From positions 1-64,000 of the forward strand of contig JAUIZM010000017.1 in the NCBI GenBank assembly GCA_030848705.1: 64,000 bases of DNA, written 5' to 3'. Numbering within the stretch: position 1 is the first letter of the stretch; every line of letters starts with the position of its first letter. Position numbers and translations under genes: made by a program. A model generated the notes under the pieces. That model was not told where the DNA came from and ran no database searches. It saw only the letters and a program-made list of their open reading frames with translations. The DNA comes from Heracleum sosnowskyi. Its lineage: Eukaryota; Streptophyta; Magnoliopsida; Apiales; Apiaceae. This document shows positions 1 through 11,303 of the stretch, in pieces.

Positions 1-1600
1 GCAGCTGATAATCAGGAAGCTAACTAGAAGGCACTTTATTTATCCAATGTCTAAAAGCCACATCTAATGTATGGAAGATATTCTGTCATCAAGTTAGGAA
101 GCAATTCAGTAGCAAGCCAACAGTCGTCTAATCAAGCAACCAGTGTTTCAGTGGTGAGTCTGCCAAAACAACTCAGTAATGGTGAGTCAATAAAGATGAA
201 AGATGTTCTATCTAAGGATGAAGCTAAATATATCCGTTCTACGGATAAAGCTATGGAAGTCTTATCTCATCTACGGATAGAAGTTGAGAACATCTCATCT
301 ACGGATAGAAGCTGAGGACATCTTATCTACGGATAGAAGATGAGGACATCTTATCTCATTTACGGATAAAGCTGAAGAAAGTTGATCTATGGATGCAGCT
401 AAGGATGTTGTGTTCTATCTATGGATGCAGCTAAGGATGTTGTGTTCTATCTATGGATGCAGCTAAAGATGTCATGTTCCATCTATGGATACTGCTTAGG
501 ATATTACTTCTACTGATATTCTGAGATTACTATTCTATGGATAAAATAAGTAGAATAGTGGTCTACGGATAAAGAATTAATTCGCCTACTGATACCCATC
601 TCATTCAACAGGAAAAACAAATCTATATAAAGAAATCTTTTGAAGTTTTCTTTAATTAACAGGTTGGATGGAGGACAGTCTCAGAGATCACTATTACACA
701 CCCGTGACTACAAGATGGTGGATAACGACATAAAAGATGTATGGAATAGGGAGTCAAACTGTAAATATTCGAAGGCTCAAATTCCTACAAATGAAGTGTG
801 AAGTCATCCATTACCTTCTCTGTCTCGAAGGACAAATAAGAGTTACAACAGCTACCTAGAAGTGTACCTTCTAACTGGACGCAAAGGAAAAGCTTGACAA
901 GCATGAGGACCTATATGCAAAACTACATGTTCACTTATCTCAGCTGATAGTGACCTGACAGTCGGGTATCCAAGGAAAGGTCTTTTTCATGCAGATGTCG
1001 CGTGGGGCTTGGAAGCTAAGTCAATTGCATCAACTTAGTAATTCTTGTAGACAGAAACACACTTGACCAGAAAGCTTTCTTTGGGACTGTACAAGTTTAT
1101 CTGTTATGCCAGCCAAGGCATTTCCCGAATAGAAGAGCTTCAGAGTCGAGCATGTGAACATGCAGAATCAATAATGTAATATTTTATTATGTTGTAGGTT
1201 TTGTTTGTAACATACAGTTGATGTATATAAGATTGTATGGTGTAGCATAGAAAAATATCAAGAGAGTACAGAGCTAAAAGAAAAACACTTAGACTCTCTT
1301 GTATCATCTGTGTAAGTAGCTGAGTTTGTTTTTACAAACCCAGAGAATTCTTCAAAATATATATATTTCAGGTGGGCTTTTTCCAATAAACCCACCTGAA
1401 AAGTTTAAAAAGATTGGTTGTCTCCTGCATTTCTTTTTAACTTGAAGAATTCATTTTTGTTCCAAGCATGACTGGATTTTAGTTAATTTACAAATTCACT
1501 TGTTCATACTCGAAAAGATTTTGAAAAGTTTTTTGTAAATTGACTAGATTGTATTCAACCCCCCCCCCCCCCCTCCCCCTCCCATCCCCCTACAATCTAG
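1..1600 (+). mobile_element. Partial Copia (SIRE-like) LTR remnant
   Basis: Non-coding stretch with features of a plant Copia LTR: a TATA-like stretch near 1220 (TGTATATAAG), then a long C-run (about 1559-1573) followed by TACAATCTAG. The complete SIRE-type element at 23130-37659 ends its LTRs the same way (ATTCATC-run, TTCTGCAATAC), so this is probably the right part of an LTR from a related family. The left end lies outside the window. No primer-binding site follows; the sequence runs straight into the middle of an integrase, so most of the element has been deleted. The short reading frame at 67-315 is made of the repeats below and is not a gene. Confidence 0.55.
180..620 (+). repeat. Cluster of CTACGGATA / CTATGGAT short repeats
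   Basis: About a dozen variants of CTACGGATA or CTATGGAT(G/A) recur every 25-50 bases, usually followed by (G/A)AAGCTGA or GCAGCTAAGGATG. Part of it (about 394-500) is a 36-37-bp tandem repeat. The cluster lies within the presumed LTR and resembles the motif clustering in the SIRE element further right, but with a different word. Confidence 0.7.
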
Positions 1601-1601
1601 G

Positions 1602-1934
1602 TTGCATTATTCTGGGAATAACAAATTCTCTGCTCCAAGGACACCACAGCAAAACGGAGTTGTGGAGAAAAAGAACAGATCTTTACAAGAAACTGCCGAG
1701 GACTTTGCTGCAAGAAAGCAAGCTACCAAGGAGTTTCTAGGCAGAAGCTGTCAACGACATCTAGCTATGTTCTTAACAGGGGTGCTTATCAGGCCTATGC
1801 TCAACAAAATTCCATATGAATTGTTGAGGAATAAGAAGCCAAACATTGGATATTTTAAGGTTTTTGGCTCAAGGTGTTTTGTACTCAAAACTATTGATAG
1901 AGATGGTAAATTCGATGCTAAATCTTACTCGTAA
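1602..1934 (+). pseudogene. Copia integrase fragment, broken
   Basis: Translation shows the C-terminal part of a Ty1/Copia integrase: SAPRTPQQNGVVEKKNRSL (the conserved motif around the catalytic Glu) and then VFGSRCFVLK, the usual downstream block. The first part of the integrase, protease and gag are missing upstream; reverse transcriptase and RNase H are missing downstream. The stretch between the two motifs is scrambled relative to the family (AEDFAARKQATKEFL), so it is also internally decayed. It joins the LTR remnant on its left, which fits one deleted element. Confidence 0.8.
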
Positions 1935-2297
1935 GAAGATTCGCAGTTATCGCGATTCAGAAATTTTGAATTATATGTGTTCATGTTTACTCGTAAGTTT
2001 GTATCATTAATACTCAATTTTTATCTTCAAATCAAACAATCTTTATATTAAAATCTATAATCTTGAATTTAAAATTTCGGGTTTCGGGTATGAATTTTGG
2101 GTTTCAGATTTGAATTTCGGGTTTCGGATATTATCCAAATCCAATACAAATATTTTCGGGTTTCGGGTATATCCAAACCCGATCCGAAATCCATTGGATC
2201 GGGTTTGAATATCAGTTTTCGGGTTCGGTTTCGGTATAAAAATTCGGGTTTGGATTTGGATTCAGCAAAACCCGAGCCGATCCGATTATCATCCCTG
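1935..2297. mobile_element. hAT-like non-autonomous element end (GGGTTTCGGG repeats)
   Basis: From about 2070 there are many GGGTTTCGGGT / CCCGAACC-like repeats. They end at 2291-2297 in a sequence reading CAGGGATGATAATCGGATCG on the minus strand, a typical hAT terminal inverted repeat followed by GC-rich subterminal repeats. I could not place the left terminus or a target duplication, so the left limit is nominal. No coding capacity. Confidence 0.5.
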
Positions 2298-3002
2298 TTA
2301 CTACAGTAGTTGTAAAACTATGTGATTACACACAATTATTTATTTTATTGTTGTGTTTATTTTATATAATTGTAATTGTAATTTTTCTTAATTATATATT
2401 CATATTAATATCATTGTGTCCAAATTATAACTGTACTTGAAAGTAACCAAACTAATATTTTTAAATTTTATATTATTCATTAAATTCAAAAAACAACTGC
2501 ACACCATGATTCATATTTTAATAGAAAATGCATATATTGAAAAAAGTTACATTATTCACGAATTATTTTATTCTACAATTATTTACTTTTAGAAAAAATT
2601 ATACTATTTTAAATAGGATGTTGATTTGTATTGTTTAGTAAAAAAAAATATAAAATAAGAATAAGATATAATTGGGATTGTAAAGGTTAAAAGAATTTAA
2701 CATCTACATTGAAAAGTCATGCGAGTGTTAGTTAAAGTAATAAAAAAACTAAAATTAAAATGTTAGTATAATATATAAATTAATGAAAAATTTATTACAG
2801 TGGATACGATAATAAGATGCAATTTGATGAAAAAAAGAATGCGAGTAAAATTGCATGCACATGTTGATAAAGTTATGAAATAGTAAAGCAGTTATAACGT
2901 CATTATGACATCAGTTTATAGACGGGAAATGTATAGGTATGCATAAACTAAGTAGCGTTAAATGACATAGAAATTATAAAACACATCTATCTATTATTAT
3001 AT
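2298..3002. other. AT-rich DNA, nothing recognised
   Basis: Highly AT-rich sequence with no convincing reading frame, terminal repeat or RNA gene. Confidence 0.6.
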
Positions 3003-3003
3003 A

Positions 3004-3030
3004 CTAGCTTAAAACCCGTGCGATGCATGG
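3004..3030 (-). mobile_element. Helitron 3' terminus
   Basis: On the minus strand the sequence forms an imperfect hairpin (CCATGC, loop, GCACGG) followed by TTTTAAGCTAG and then T. A GC-rich hairpin about 10 bases before CTRR-T is the canonical Helitron 3' end. The body would extend to the right on the plus strand; I could not fix its 5' TC end. Confidence 0.5.
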
Positions 3031-4630
3031 ATTGTTAATGTTATTTTATTATTATTTTTTAAATATTTTATTAATTGTAATTGTCCAAAAAATAAGTAGG
3101 CATGTTAAAATAGATAAACAATTTTAATTAATTAAAAACATTAAAACAAATTTTAAAATAAATAAGTATGGGTTTGCCCGTTATATTTTTGGAAAATGAG
3201 AGGTTTTAGTAAGAAAAAAATAAAGAATGTAACATATATTTAGTTTAAACAGGTATTTGATTATTTATATTTTAATATTTTTAGTAATTGCATTTATTAT
3301 GAAAAATAAGTAGACATGTTAAAATAGGTAAACTTTAAAAAAAAAATTATAATATGAAAATAGGTTTAAAAATAAATAACTTAAGGTTTGTTCGTGATAT
3401 TTTTGGAAAATGAGAGGTTTTATTAAAGAAAAATAGAAAAACAAACATGTTTTAGTTAAAAAAGGTAATTGCCCGTGATATATTTGAAAAAGTAGGGGAA
3501 TTTGTTAGAAAAAAGAAAAAATAATGTATTTTAGGCAAATAATGTAATTGGTTATAAATAGGTATTATTATTATTTAATAATATATTTCTATAAATAAGT
3601 AAGGTTAATTAAGTAAAAACACGAAGTACAGTTAATTAAGATTAATTAAGTAAAATCACAACGTACCATACCGACCAACCAAACTTTTAATGTTTCGTCT
3701 ATTATATAAAAGTATTGATATAATAGAGCAATTAGGGGTTGCTTGAGACAATTTATTCAATCTGAAATTACTAAAATACCCATGTTTATTATATAATAAT
3801 AATTTTGTAATGAATGCATGTATTAATTACATCTAATTCATTAATCATCATTAACACGTCTATATTTATTAATCCATCATTATTAAATATTATAATTTAT
3901 AATTATATTTATATATCTACTAATACTTAAATGATTAGATAATTAATATCTATAATTATATTTAACTCATTATCATGCAAGTATTGATTACAAAATAATT
4001 AGTATAGTTAATGAAGATTAGTTATTAATAATTAGAGACGTTAAAATATATTAATAAATATTCGGTCCGTAAGGTCTCTTCCGATTTTTAAAATCCCCCA
4101 AGGCCCTAGGGCAGGAGACCAAGTTAAGGAGAACCAGAGGGGACTGAGTTTTGTGTCAATTTGCAACAAATTTGGAGTAAAATGAGAGGACTTTGGAAGG
4201 TTAATTACACAACTAGCAGAAACTTATGAACTGGTAATTCAAAAATAGCATATGTTGGGTCTTGATTCATGTTGTGGTGATGATTCGAGGGTTTTTAATT
4301 AAAGATGAATAATCAATTGAAATATCAACCGTCCGGGATAATAGTTGCGTAATAAATTAAAATAAATGAACTAAATTATAAATAAAGGCTGGGATATAGT
4401 TTGGAATTAGATTTGAGTAAGCGGTTTGTAAGTATATGTATCCGCTAGGTTAATAGCTTGCTTTAGTGATCGTGTGCTGTAATTTGCCTTGAGCGTGTAA
4501 TTTGGTGTTTATCTATTTGTTGTTGTATGTGTGCGTTAACTCGTTGTGAGGTTGTAAAAGGTTCAAGTCAACTTCTATTTTAGAAACTCATTTTTTTATC
4601 TTTTATCCATAATTCACATTTTAATAGAAA
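3031..4630. other. AT-rich intergenic DNA, probably decayed Helitron/MITE sequence
   Basis: Contains repeated phrases such as TTTTTGGAAAATGAGAGGTTTTA (about 3187 and 3402) that suggest internal duplication in an old element. The sequence at 4553-4612 recurs near 7820-7885. No gene recognised. Confidence 0.5.
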
Positions 4631-4631
4631 A

Positions 4632-5470
4632 CTAGTTGATAAAACCGCGTTTCGCGGCGGCGTTATAATTTTAAAAAAAAACTCTGTCTATAAAATTAAA
4701 ACAATCAGTCATTTCTCCCTAATAAGCCGTCCTCCCGTTAAACATATTTTCCTTGTTAGGATCGAAATCGCAAATTTTATATACCGAATGTGTCTCATAT
4801 ATTAATTTTCTTATTTACATACTCCTTTCTAATTAACCGCTCTCTTGTTGAAAAAACATTTATATAAATTCGCACTCCTATTTTACTTTCAATAAAATTT
4901 TTAATTATACATGCCTTACAATTCACAAACACATATTCTACTTCTAATAAAGCTTTTTTTTAATATGTATTTCTTATAAATTCGAATTCTTCTACTCTGT
5001 AAATTTGAAAACTTATTCTACTTCCGATAGAACTTTTAATTATATGTCTAACGTATAAAGTCTCTATAAAATCGAACTTTTCTCCTCTATACATTCAAAC
5101 ACCTATTCTACGTCCAATAGAACTTTTGATTGCAAATATCTCTTATATATTCGAACTCTTCTACTCTATAAATTCGAACACATATTCTACTTTAAATAAA
5201 ACTTTTAATTTTATGTCTTGCATATAAATTCAAATTATTCTCCTTTATAAATTCGAACACCTATTCTACTTCAAATCAAACTTTTTATTTATATATTTTC
5301 CCTTTTAATTCGAATTCTTCTCCTCAATAAATTTGAACACTTATTCTACTTCTAATAGGTTGAAGGATATTTTTCATTTACTATTATTTAAAATTCTAAA
5401 ATTCTAAAAAATTTGAAAAATAGATCGAGACAATCTTAGAAGCGCCACCTCACCTCCCGCGTATTCTCCT
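4632..5470 (-). mobile_element. Helitron copy, 3' end at 4632
   Basis: The minus strand ends in the hairpin CCGCGAAACGCGG (4645-4657), then TTTTATCAACTAG, with host T at 4631: a Helitron 3' end. The following several hundred bases contain repeated units (ATTCGAACAC, CTATTCTACTTC, AATAGAACTTTTAATTA) shared with the copy starting at 7409. The right limit is approximate; the (TA)n run beyond it belongs to the junction with the next MITE. Confidence 0.55.
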
Positions 5471-5489
5471 TTATATATATATATATATA

Positions 5490-6402
5490 GGGGCGGTCTC
5501 AGTGAGGAACTTTTTTTTCTGGGTAACCGAGTAACTTTGAATGTTAACGCGACATGTGTCATTAACCTGTAACCAAACCCTAGCCTTGAGTCACGTAACC
5601 ACGTATTTAGGTTAAATTTGATTTTAGAACAAATGTGTTATGTATTCTTTGAAGAATCTTGAATTATAATTTTTTTAACTAAATAACTAACTTCTATAAT
5701 TTTCAGACATGTTAAATATTTTATTAAATAAAATTTCTAAATTATGTATTTTAATAAATCAATTTTCTATGTTCTGTAATTTAAAAAATTGAATTTTTAC
5801 GTTCAGTTTTTTAATTAACTAATAATTAGTTTTGTACTTTATTTTGTATGTTCTGTATTATTTGTATTATTTAAATTATGTATTTTTTGTAATTTTTTGG
5901 ATTCTAAAATTTTTTGTACTGTATAATATTAATTCAAGATTCTGTAATTTAAAAATATGTTATATTCTGTATTTTAATAACTTAAAAAGAAAATAAAAAA
6001 TATATGGGTTCTGTAAAAAATTAAAACTATATTACTTATATGTTCTGTAAAAAAATAAAAAATAAAAATATATGACATCTGTAGAAAAATAAAAACTATA
6101 TTATTTATATGTTTCGTAAATTTTTTGTGTTCCACAAAAGTAACACTTTTGTTAGTTTTATGTTCTGTAAAATAACAATGCTTTTTTAAAAATAATATAA
6201 TTTTATTAATATTATCTTATATTATAATGTGTGATTATTTATAATTGGGAAAAATAAAAACACATGTGCTGTGTAAGTGTTTCAGGCAGTTAAAACACAA
6301 GTTGATGATTAGTTTGCTTAGTTGGACGTTATGTACACGTGTCACCATGTACTTGAGTTCCTTGGTTACTCAATAAAATGAGTTTCTCATTGAACCATCC
6401 TC
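5490..6402. mobile_element. MITE copy A with GAGGAAC-type terminal inverted repeats
   Basis: Left end GGGGCGGTCTCAGTGAGGAA... is matched in inverted orientation by the right end (...GAGTTTCTCATTGAACCATCC). Both ends abut (TA)n runs. The body is AT-rich with many TTCTGTA words and no coding capacity. It is adjacent to copy B, with which it shares the internal phrase ATTTGATTTTAGAACAAATG. Confidence 0.65.
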
Positions 6403-6411
6403 TATATATAT

Positions 6412-7390
6412 AGGGGAGGAACCAAGTATTTTGGGTAACTTAGGAACTAAATATTAGCCTTTAGATTAGAAATTCAACTTAATGGTCCTCATTGGGTAGA
6501 AAACACCCACGTTTACTTTCCAACAAAACTTCTCGCTCGATCATTTTTCTTCTTTTACGTCTTTTTAATAGAAACCTAATCACCATCACCTAATTAGCAT
6601 CAACCTGCCCCTTTGCTCTCATCATAACAAAACAAAACCTGTATTTAGGTTGAATTTGATTTTAGAACAAATGTGTCCTGTATTCTTTGAATAATCTTGA
6701 ATTATATTTTTTTAAATTAAATAGCTAACTTCTATAATTTTCAAATATGTTAAATATTTTATTAAGTAAAATTTCTAAATTATGTATTTTAATAAATCAA
6801 TTTTCTATGTTCTGTAATTTAAAAAATTGAATTTCTACGTTCAGTTTTTTAATTAACTAATAATTAATGTTTTGTATAATATTAATTCAAGATTCAAAAT
6901 TCTGTAATTTAAAAATATGTTATATTCTGTATTTTATATAACAAAATTTATTTACTTTTTTGTTTTAATAAATTACATTTCTTTGTTCAGTACTTAAATA
7001 AAGTAAATTTTATATTGTGTTTCAAATAAAATGAATTTTTATGTTCTGTATTTATTGAACCAAAAGTCTATGTCCTGTATCTTAAAAAATCAAAATTCTA
7101 AGTTCTGTAGTTTAAGAATATGTTATATTCCGTATTTTATTTAACAAAAAACTATTTTTTATTTAATTTAATAACTTAAATTTCTATGTGTTATACATAA
7201 ATAAAATAAGTTTCATGTCCTTTATTAAATAAACAATTGTATATATTCTATTCCATGTGTTTTGGACATTTGTAAATCTAGGTGGTTACTTGACTCAAGC
7301 TAGGGTTTGGTTACACGTTAAGGACACATGTCACGTTAATGTTCAAATTACTCAGTTACCCAGAAAAAAGAGTTCCTCACTAAACTCTCC
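6412..7390. mobile_element. MITE copy B, same family as copy A
   Basis: The right end (about 7280-7390) is the reverse complement of the left end of copy A: CCAAACCCTAGC, GACACATGT, CCCAGAAAAAA and GAGTTCCTCA are all found inverted. The left end reads GGGGAGGAACCAAG. It lies only about 10 bp of TA repeat from copy A, so the two are in tandem. Confidence 0.6.
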
Positions 7391-7408
7391 TATATATATA
7401 TATATTGA

Positions 7409-7885
7409 TTAGTTGAGAAAGCCGCGTTTCGCGGCGGCGTTATAATTTTTTAAAAAATATTTTATTTATAAAAAATTATAATAATTATTCATTTTTTCTT
7501 AATAAGTTGTTTTACCGTTAAACACACTTTCATTGTTTGGATCGAAATCTCAAATTTTATATATAAGATACTTATCTTATATATTAATTTTCTGTTTAAT
7601 ATACTCCTTTATAATGAGCCGATCTCTCCTTGAAAAAATACATATATAAATTCGCATTCCAATAAAATTTTTAATTATGTCGTACAAATGCTTATTCTAC
7701 TTTCAATAAAACATTATATATATATATATATATATATTATATATTCGAACTTTTTTACTATATAAATTCGGAAACCAATTTTACTTCCGATAGAACTTTT
7801 AATTATAGTATAAATCGTTATGAGATTGTAAAAGGTTTAAGTCAACTTCTAATTTAGAAACTCATTTTTTTATCTATTATCCAAC
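7409..7885 (-). mobile_element. Helitron copy, 3' end at 7409
   Basis: The minus strand shows the same hairpin CCGCGAAACGCGG (7422-7434), followed by CTTTCTCAACTAA with host T, so a CTAA-type Helitron end. The adjoining ATTATAACGCCG and TTCGATCC-like blocks match the copy at 4632. The right limit is approximate. Confidence 0.5.
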
Positions 7886-8143
7886 CAATCGAAAGAATTG
7901 ATTCCACTGGTATATATTCAATTATAGGAGGAAAACAAATTATTTTTAAGTTTATCACAAACCCTCAAGTTATTTGAACTCCTTTTTTAAATTAATTTTT
8001 CAGCCCTTTTATTTTATTTTCTGAATTTGTAGAATTTTCTTTTAATAATATAATATTTTTTCCAGTTCAAGAAAACATATTTTCTATGTGTTTTTCAACT
8101 AACGCCAGAGTCTCATGCGTTATATGGATTGATTTTGCTGTAA

Positions 8144-8280
8144 ACAAATAAAACCACGTGATGTGGGGGTAGATTCCTTGTCATCAGCAAAACAAATAAA
8201 ACCACGTGATGTGGGGGTAGATTCCTTGTCATCAGCAAAACAAATAAAACCACGTGATGTGGGGGTAGATTCCTTGTCAT
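8144..8280. repeat. 48-bp tandem repeat, three units, each with a G-box (CACGTG)
   Basis: Units start at 8144, 8192 and 8240. Each reads ACAAATAAAACCACGTGATG and so on, ending in CATCAGCAAA (the third unit is truncated). Each carries the palindrome CACGTG followed by ATGTGGGGG. Overlapping minus-strand reading frames with a 16-residue repeat are a by-product of the 48-bp period. Confidence 0.9.
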
Positions 8281-8309
8281 TAGGATGTCCGGACTTGCAG
8301 CACGCCTTA

Positions 8310-8676
8310 GAGCATCTCCGATATTGTTTGTTAAAATAGTTGTCAATCTCTAACACATTATCTCATATATTAATTTTATATCCTCTTTCTCATCCATGTC
8401 ATTATTGGCAACTTTTGTTAAAAATCTACATCAATAATTAGCAATTTTAAAAATTGACTATGTAATCCCCTACATAAATGATAATAAATATTAAAGATAC
8501 AAAAATGATGAAGATAAATACACTTTTGAAAAAATATATGTGATTTTACTAGATGAGGAAGTTGCCAACTTTTAACAACTTATTGGCAACCATGCAACTC
8601 CAATAGGTGGGCAACCAAAATTGCCATGCCACGTAGGAGTTGGCAACCTCTTGGCAAACCCCTATTGGAGATGCTC
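8310..8676. mobile_element. Tourist-like (PIF/Harbinger) MITE with TTA target duplication
   Basis: The left end GAGCATCTCCGATATTG and the right end CCTATTGGAGATGCTC are inverted repeats, flanked by TTA at 8307-8309 and 8677-8679. The 3-bp TTA duplication and GAGCATCTCC-type ends are typical of PIF/Harbinger-derived MITEs. Non-coding. Confidence 0.85.
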
Positions 8677-8722
8677 TTACTAACCACTGCACTAAATCTG
8701 CTCATGTGTTATATATTAAGAA

Positions 8723-9215
8723 GGGATATTCTTAATAGTACAATTTTGGTTTTGGCTTTTCTAAATTGTATCATTTCTTTTTTTTATTTACGAGTGGTAC
8801 TCTTGTATTTTATGTTTGACATACATGATACCCTAAATGATAGTTAAACGTTTAAATATAAGGGTATCACAATTAAAAGTAAAAAATATAATAACATCAG
8901 CTACAAAAGTCAATAGAACAATAGTACCATTGAAAAAATTCATAAACATATTTTTTGAAGTTTTGGACTATTTTTGTTCAAATATTTTGATGGATGACGT
9001 TTCCATATGTAATAGGTTGTTACAAGTGCGGAAGATTTGAGATTTAAATGGGAAATTAGATCGTTTACTTATATTTTCACATTTGACTAACGTTTGGATA
9101 TCAAAATGGTATCATATACGTGTAACCTAAAATACAAAGGTAACACTCATAAGTTAAAAATATAAAAGGGTACCATTTGAAAAAGTCAAAACCAATAAAG
9201 TACTGAGAATATTCT
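8723..9215. mobile_element. MULE-type MITE (GGGATATTCTTAATAGTAC ends)
   Basis: Left end GGGATATTCTTAATAGTAC; right end, inverted, AGAATATTCTCAGTAC. The flanking 9-mers TATTAAGAA (8714-8722) and TATTAAAAA (9216-9224) differ at one base and would be a Mutator-type duplication. Same family as the element starting at 10156. Confidence 0.55.
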
Positions 9216-9226
9216 TATTAAAAAAA

Positions 9227-10119
9227 ATGCTATTATTTGTGCGTTTGTTGGCCATTTTCCTGAGCTGCTCTTTTTGGGGCCATTCGACTCCAAATTATGC
9301 CCCAAGGGCATCATCCTATTTATTTATGTCTCAGATATCCCTTATTTCAAACGGAATCATAGACAGAGGCGGAGGCACATGGGGGCATCCGGGGGCACGT
9401 GCCCCATAAGGTTTTTTAAAAAAAATATTTTATATGTAAGACTCATATATTTCACAATACTAACATACATGTTGCTTTTTAGTGCCCCCAGACTTCAGTT
9501 ATTTTCTTACTCCCCTGTGTATATATTGTATCATTTATGTGTATTCGTAATCATGTATCACAATTATCACCTTTAAATCTTTTGTATTAACATAATTTTA
9601 ATGTAAATAATTGCAATAAAAGTTAATGTACTAGTTATACTATATTTAATAGGGGTAAAATATTTTTTTTGCCCCCACCCTCCGTAAAGGCTGGCTCCGC
9701 CACTGATCATAGATATGACATATTTTGATCTCAATAACATGGCGTTAAACACGACATTGAGTGCAAATGTGAGTGTTAGAAATCCAAGCCACAAGTACGA
9801 AGTCTCGTATGATTATGTGGAAGCTACATTGGTTTATGAAGATCATTTTTTGGACAAAAATTATGATAATCCATTTTTTGGGGGGAAGAAAGAAAGAAAA
9901 AGTTTTAATTCCAAATTTCAAACTCTGAACGCGAATAAAAAAATATATATTGCAGGAGGCACATGGATGAAGGATAAGGAGAATGAACGACAACATCAAA
10001 GAGCTATTTCTTTTGATATGAGAATTATTGTGAATGTTGTATTTAGGAGTTATGATCGTGATCTTACTCGGAGCCGAACCTTTAAAGTTTTGTGGGGAGA
10101 TCTAAGGTTATGTTGTTGA
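9227..10119 (+). pseudogene. LEA_2 / NDR1-HIN1-like (NHL) gene fragment split by a hAT MITE
   Basis: Two segments, 9227-9363 and 9714-10119, read in the same frame once the MITE at 9364-9705 and one copy of its duplication are ignored. The reading runs through SLISNGII, then FDLNNMALNTTLSANVSVRN, YDYVEATLVYED, and ends near TFKVLWGDLRLCC and a stop. An 'N-x-T-L-x-A-x-V-x-V-R-N-P' strand followed by 'Y-D-x-V-E' is characteristic of LEA_2 domains in NHL proteins, membrane-anchored proteins linked to defence and stress. The family normally has an N-terminal cytosolic part and one membrane segment. Here only LLFVRLLAIFLSC could be the end of such a segment; the rest is replaced upstream by the MITE ending at 9215. 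Family confidence is moderate. Confidence 0.65.
9364..9705. mobile_element. hAT MITE inserted in the LEA_2-like gene
   Basis: Ends CAGAGGCGGAGGCACATGG and (inverted) CAGTGGCGGAGCCAGCC, with an exact 8-bp duplication ATCATAGA at 9356-9363 and 9706-9713. GGGGGC tracts lie just inside both ends. Length 342 bp, non-coding. CAGTGGCGGA-type termini with 8-bp duplications are typical of plant hAT elements. Confidence 0.9.
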
Positions 10120-10509
10120 TACAATTAGGAAATTCGCAAAGATGATTTATTTATAGGGATATTCTTAATGGTACCACTATGGTTTGACTTTTTCATAGTA
10201 TTGGTTTTTTTCGAAGGGTGTCAATGGTATCAATTTAGACCTTCGTGTATTTTTGTGTCGTGTACTTTCATGTTTTCGTGTACTTGAATGTAAAACTCAT
10301 ATTCGATCCGTTTTGAATTCGTGTACTAAATTTGAAACACATATCCAATTTAAAACGTGTCGTGTACTTTACGTGTCGTATTCGTGTAAATTAAACAAAA
10401 ATATAAATTTAATTTAATTAAAATTTATATATTATAAAACTATTTTAAATATGTATTACATACAATTTTACAAAAATTTGTAAATATAACTTATATATAT
10501 ATATATATA

Positions 10510-10844
10510 GGGGGCTATTCTACTACAAACCACTCTTAGACTACAAACCTACAAATTAAATAATTTTTTTTTTCAAATCGCGTCAAAACATAGCACATAT
10601 GGTATGCAAATCGATCGTTGGGAGATGGAGAAAAATACGGTGAAGTCGGATTTCAAAAAAAACTCTCCGATTGACGGGAAAAGTCAAATTAAAAACGAAG
10701 GGGAATAGGTGTGATTGAGTATGGGAGGGTGTATTTTAGTTGTGTGTTGTGCATATAGGGGGGCCATTAGATTAAATTAATCTAAGGGCTTAGATTGGTT
10801 CTTAGTTTGTATTTTAAAAAAGGTTTGTATTTGATCACTAGCCT
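10510..10844. mobile_element. TA-flanked MITE C
   Basis: Starts GGGGCTATTCTACTACAAACC and ends ...ATTTGATCACTAGCC between (TA)n runs. Its internal sequence (GGTATGCAAATCGATCGTTG, GAGAAAAATACGGTGAAG) is homologous to one arm of MITE E at 11301-11894. Confidence 0.65.
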
Positions 10845-10860
10845 ATATATATATATATAT

Positions 10861-11263
10861 AGAGTTGCACTCTAGGAAGAACACCTTATATAAAGAACAA
10901 TAAAGAACACCATCATAAACACTTTATTTTTCATAAAAATTGATTTTTTAAAATTAGAATCATAAAATTGAACAACAATTAAGCCTAACATATCAAATTT
11001 AACGTAGAATCTCATCTAAATTTAAAAATTAAACATTACATATAATCCAGTATAGAATCCAGTACAGAATCTTGTATATATATTTATCACAATGAAATTA
11101 CATGTAATCATGTTTCATTTGATTCTAATTTTTTGTTAGATTCTATTTTTATTCGTAATAAACCTTTTTTGGTGAGAAAATTAGAATCAACATGCAATTT
11201 ATGTAAGATTCTATGGTGTTCTTTATTGTTCTTTATATAAGAGTGTTCTTCATGGAGCAATGG

Positions 11264-11265
<2 letters not shown>
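10861..11265. mobile_element. TA-flanked MITE D with about 50-bp inverted ends
   Basis: The left end carries TATATAAAGAACAATAAAGA followed by ACACCAT. The right end has the inverse (ATGGTGTTCTTTATTGTTC then TTTATATAAG). Both abut (TA)n. Words of the type AGATTCTATG/TTAGAATC near the right end recur in a larger array at 49060-50560. Confidence 0.75.
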
Positions 11266-11300
<35 letters not shown>

Positions 11301-11303
<3 letters not shown>

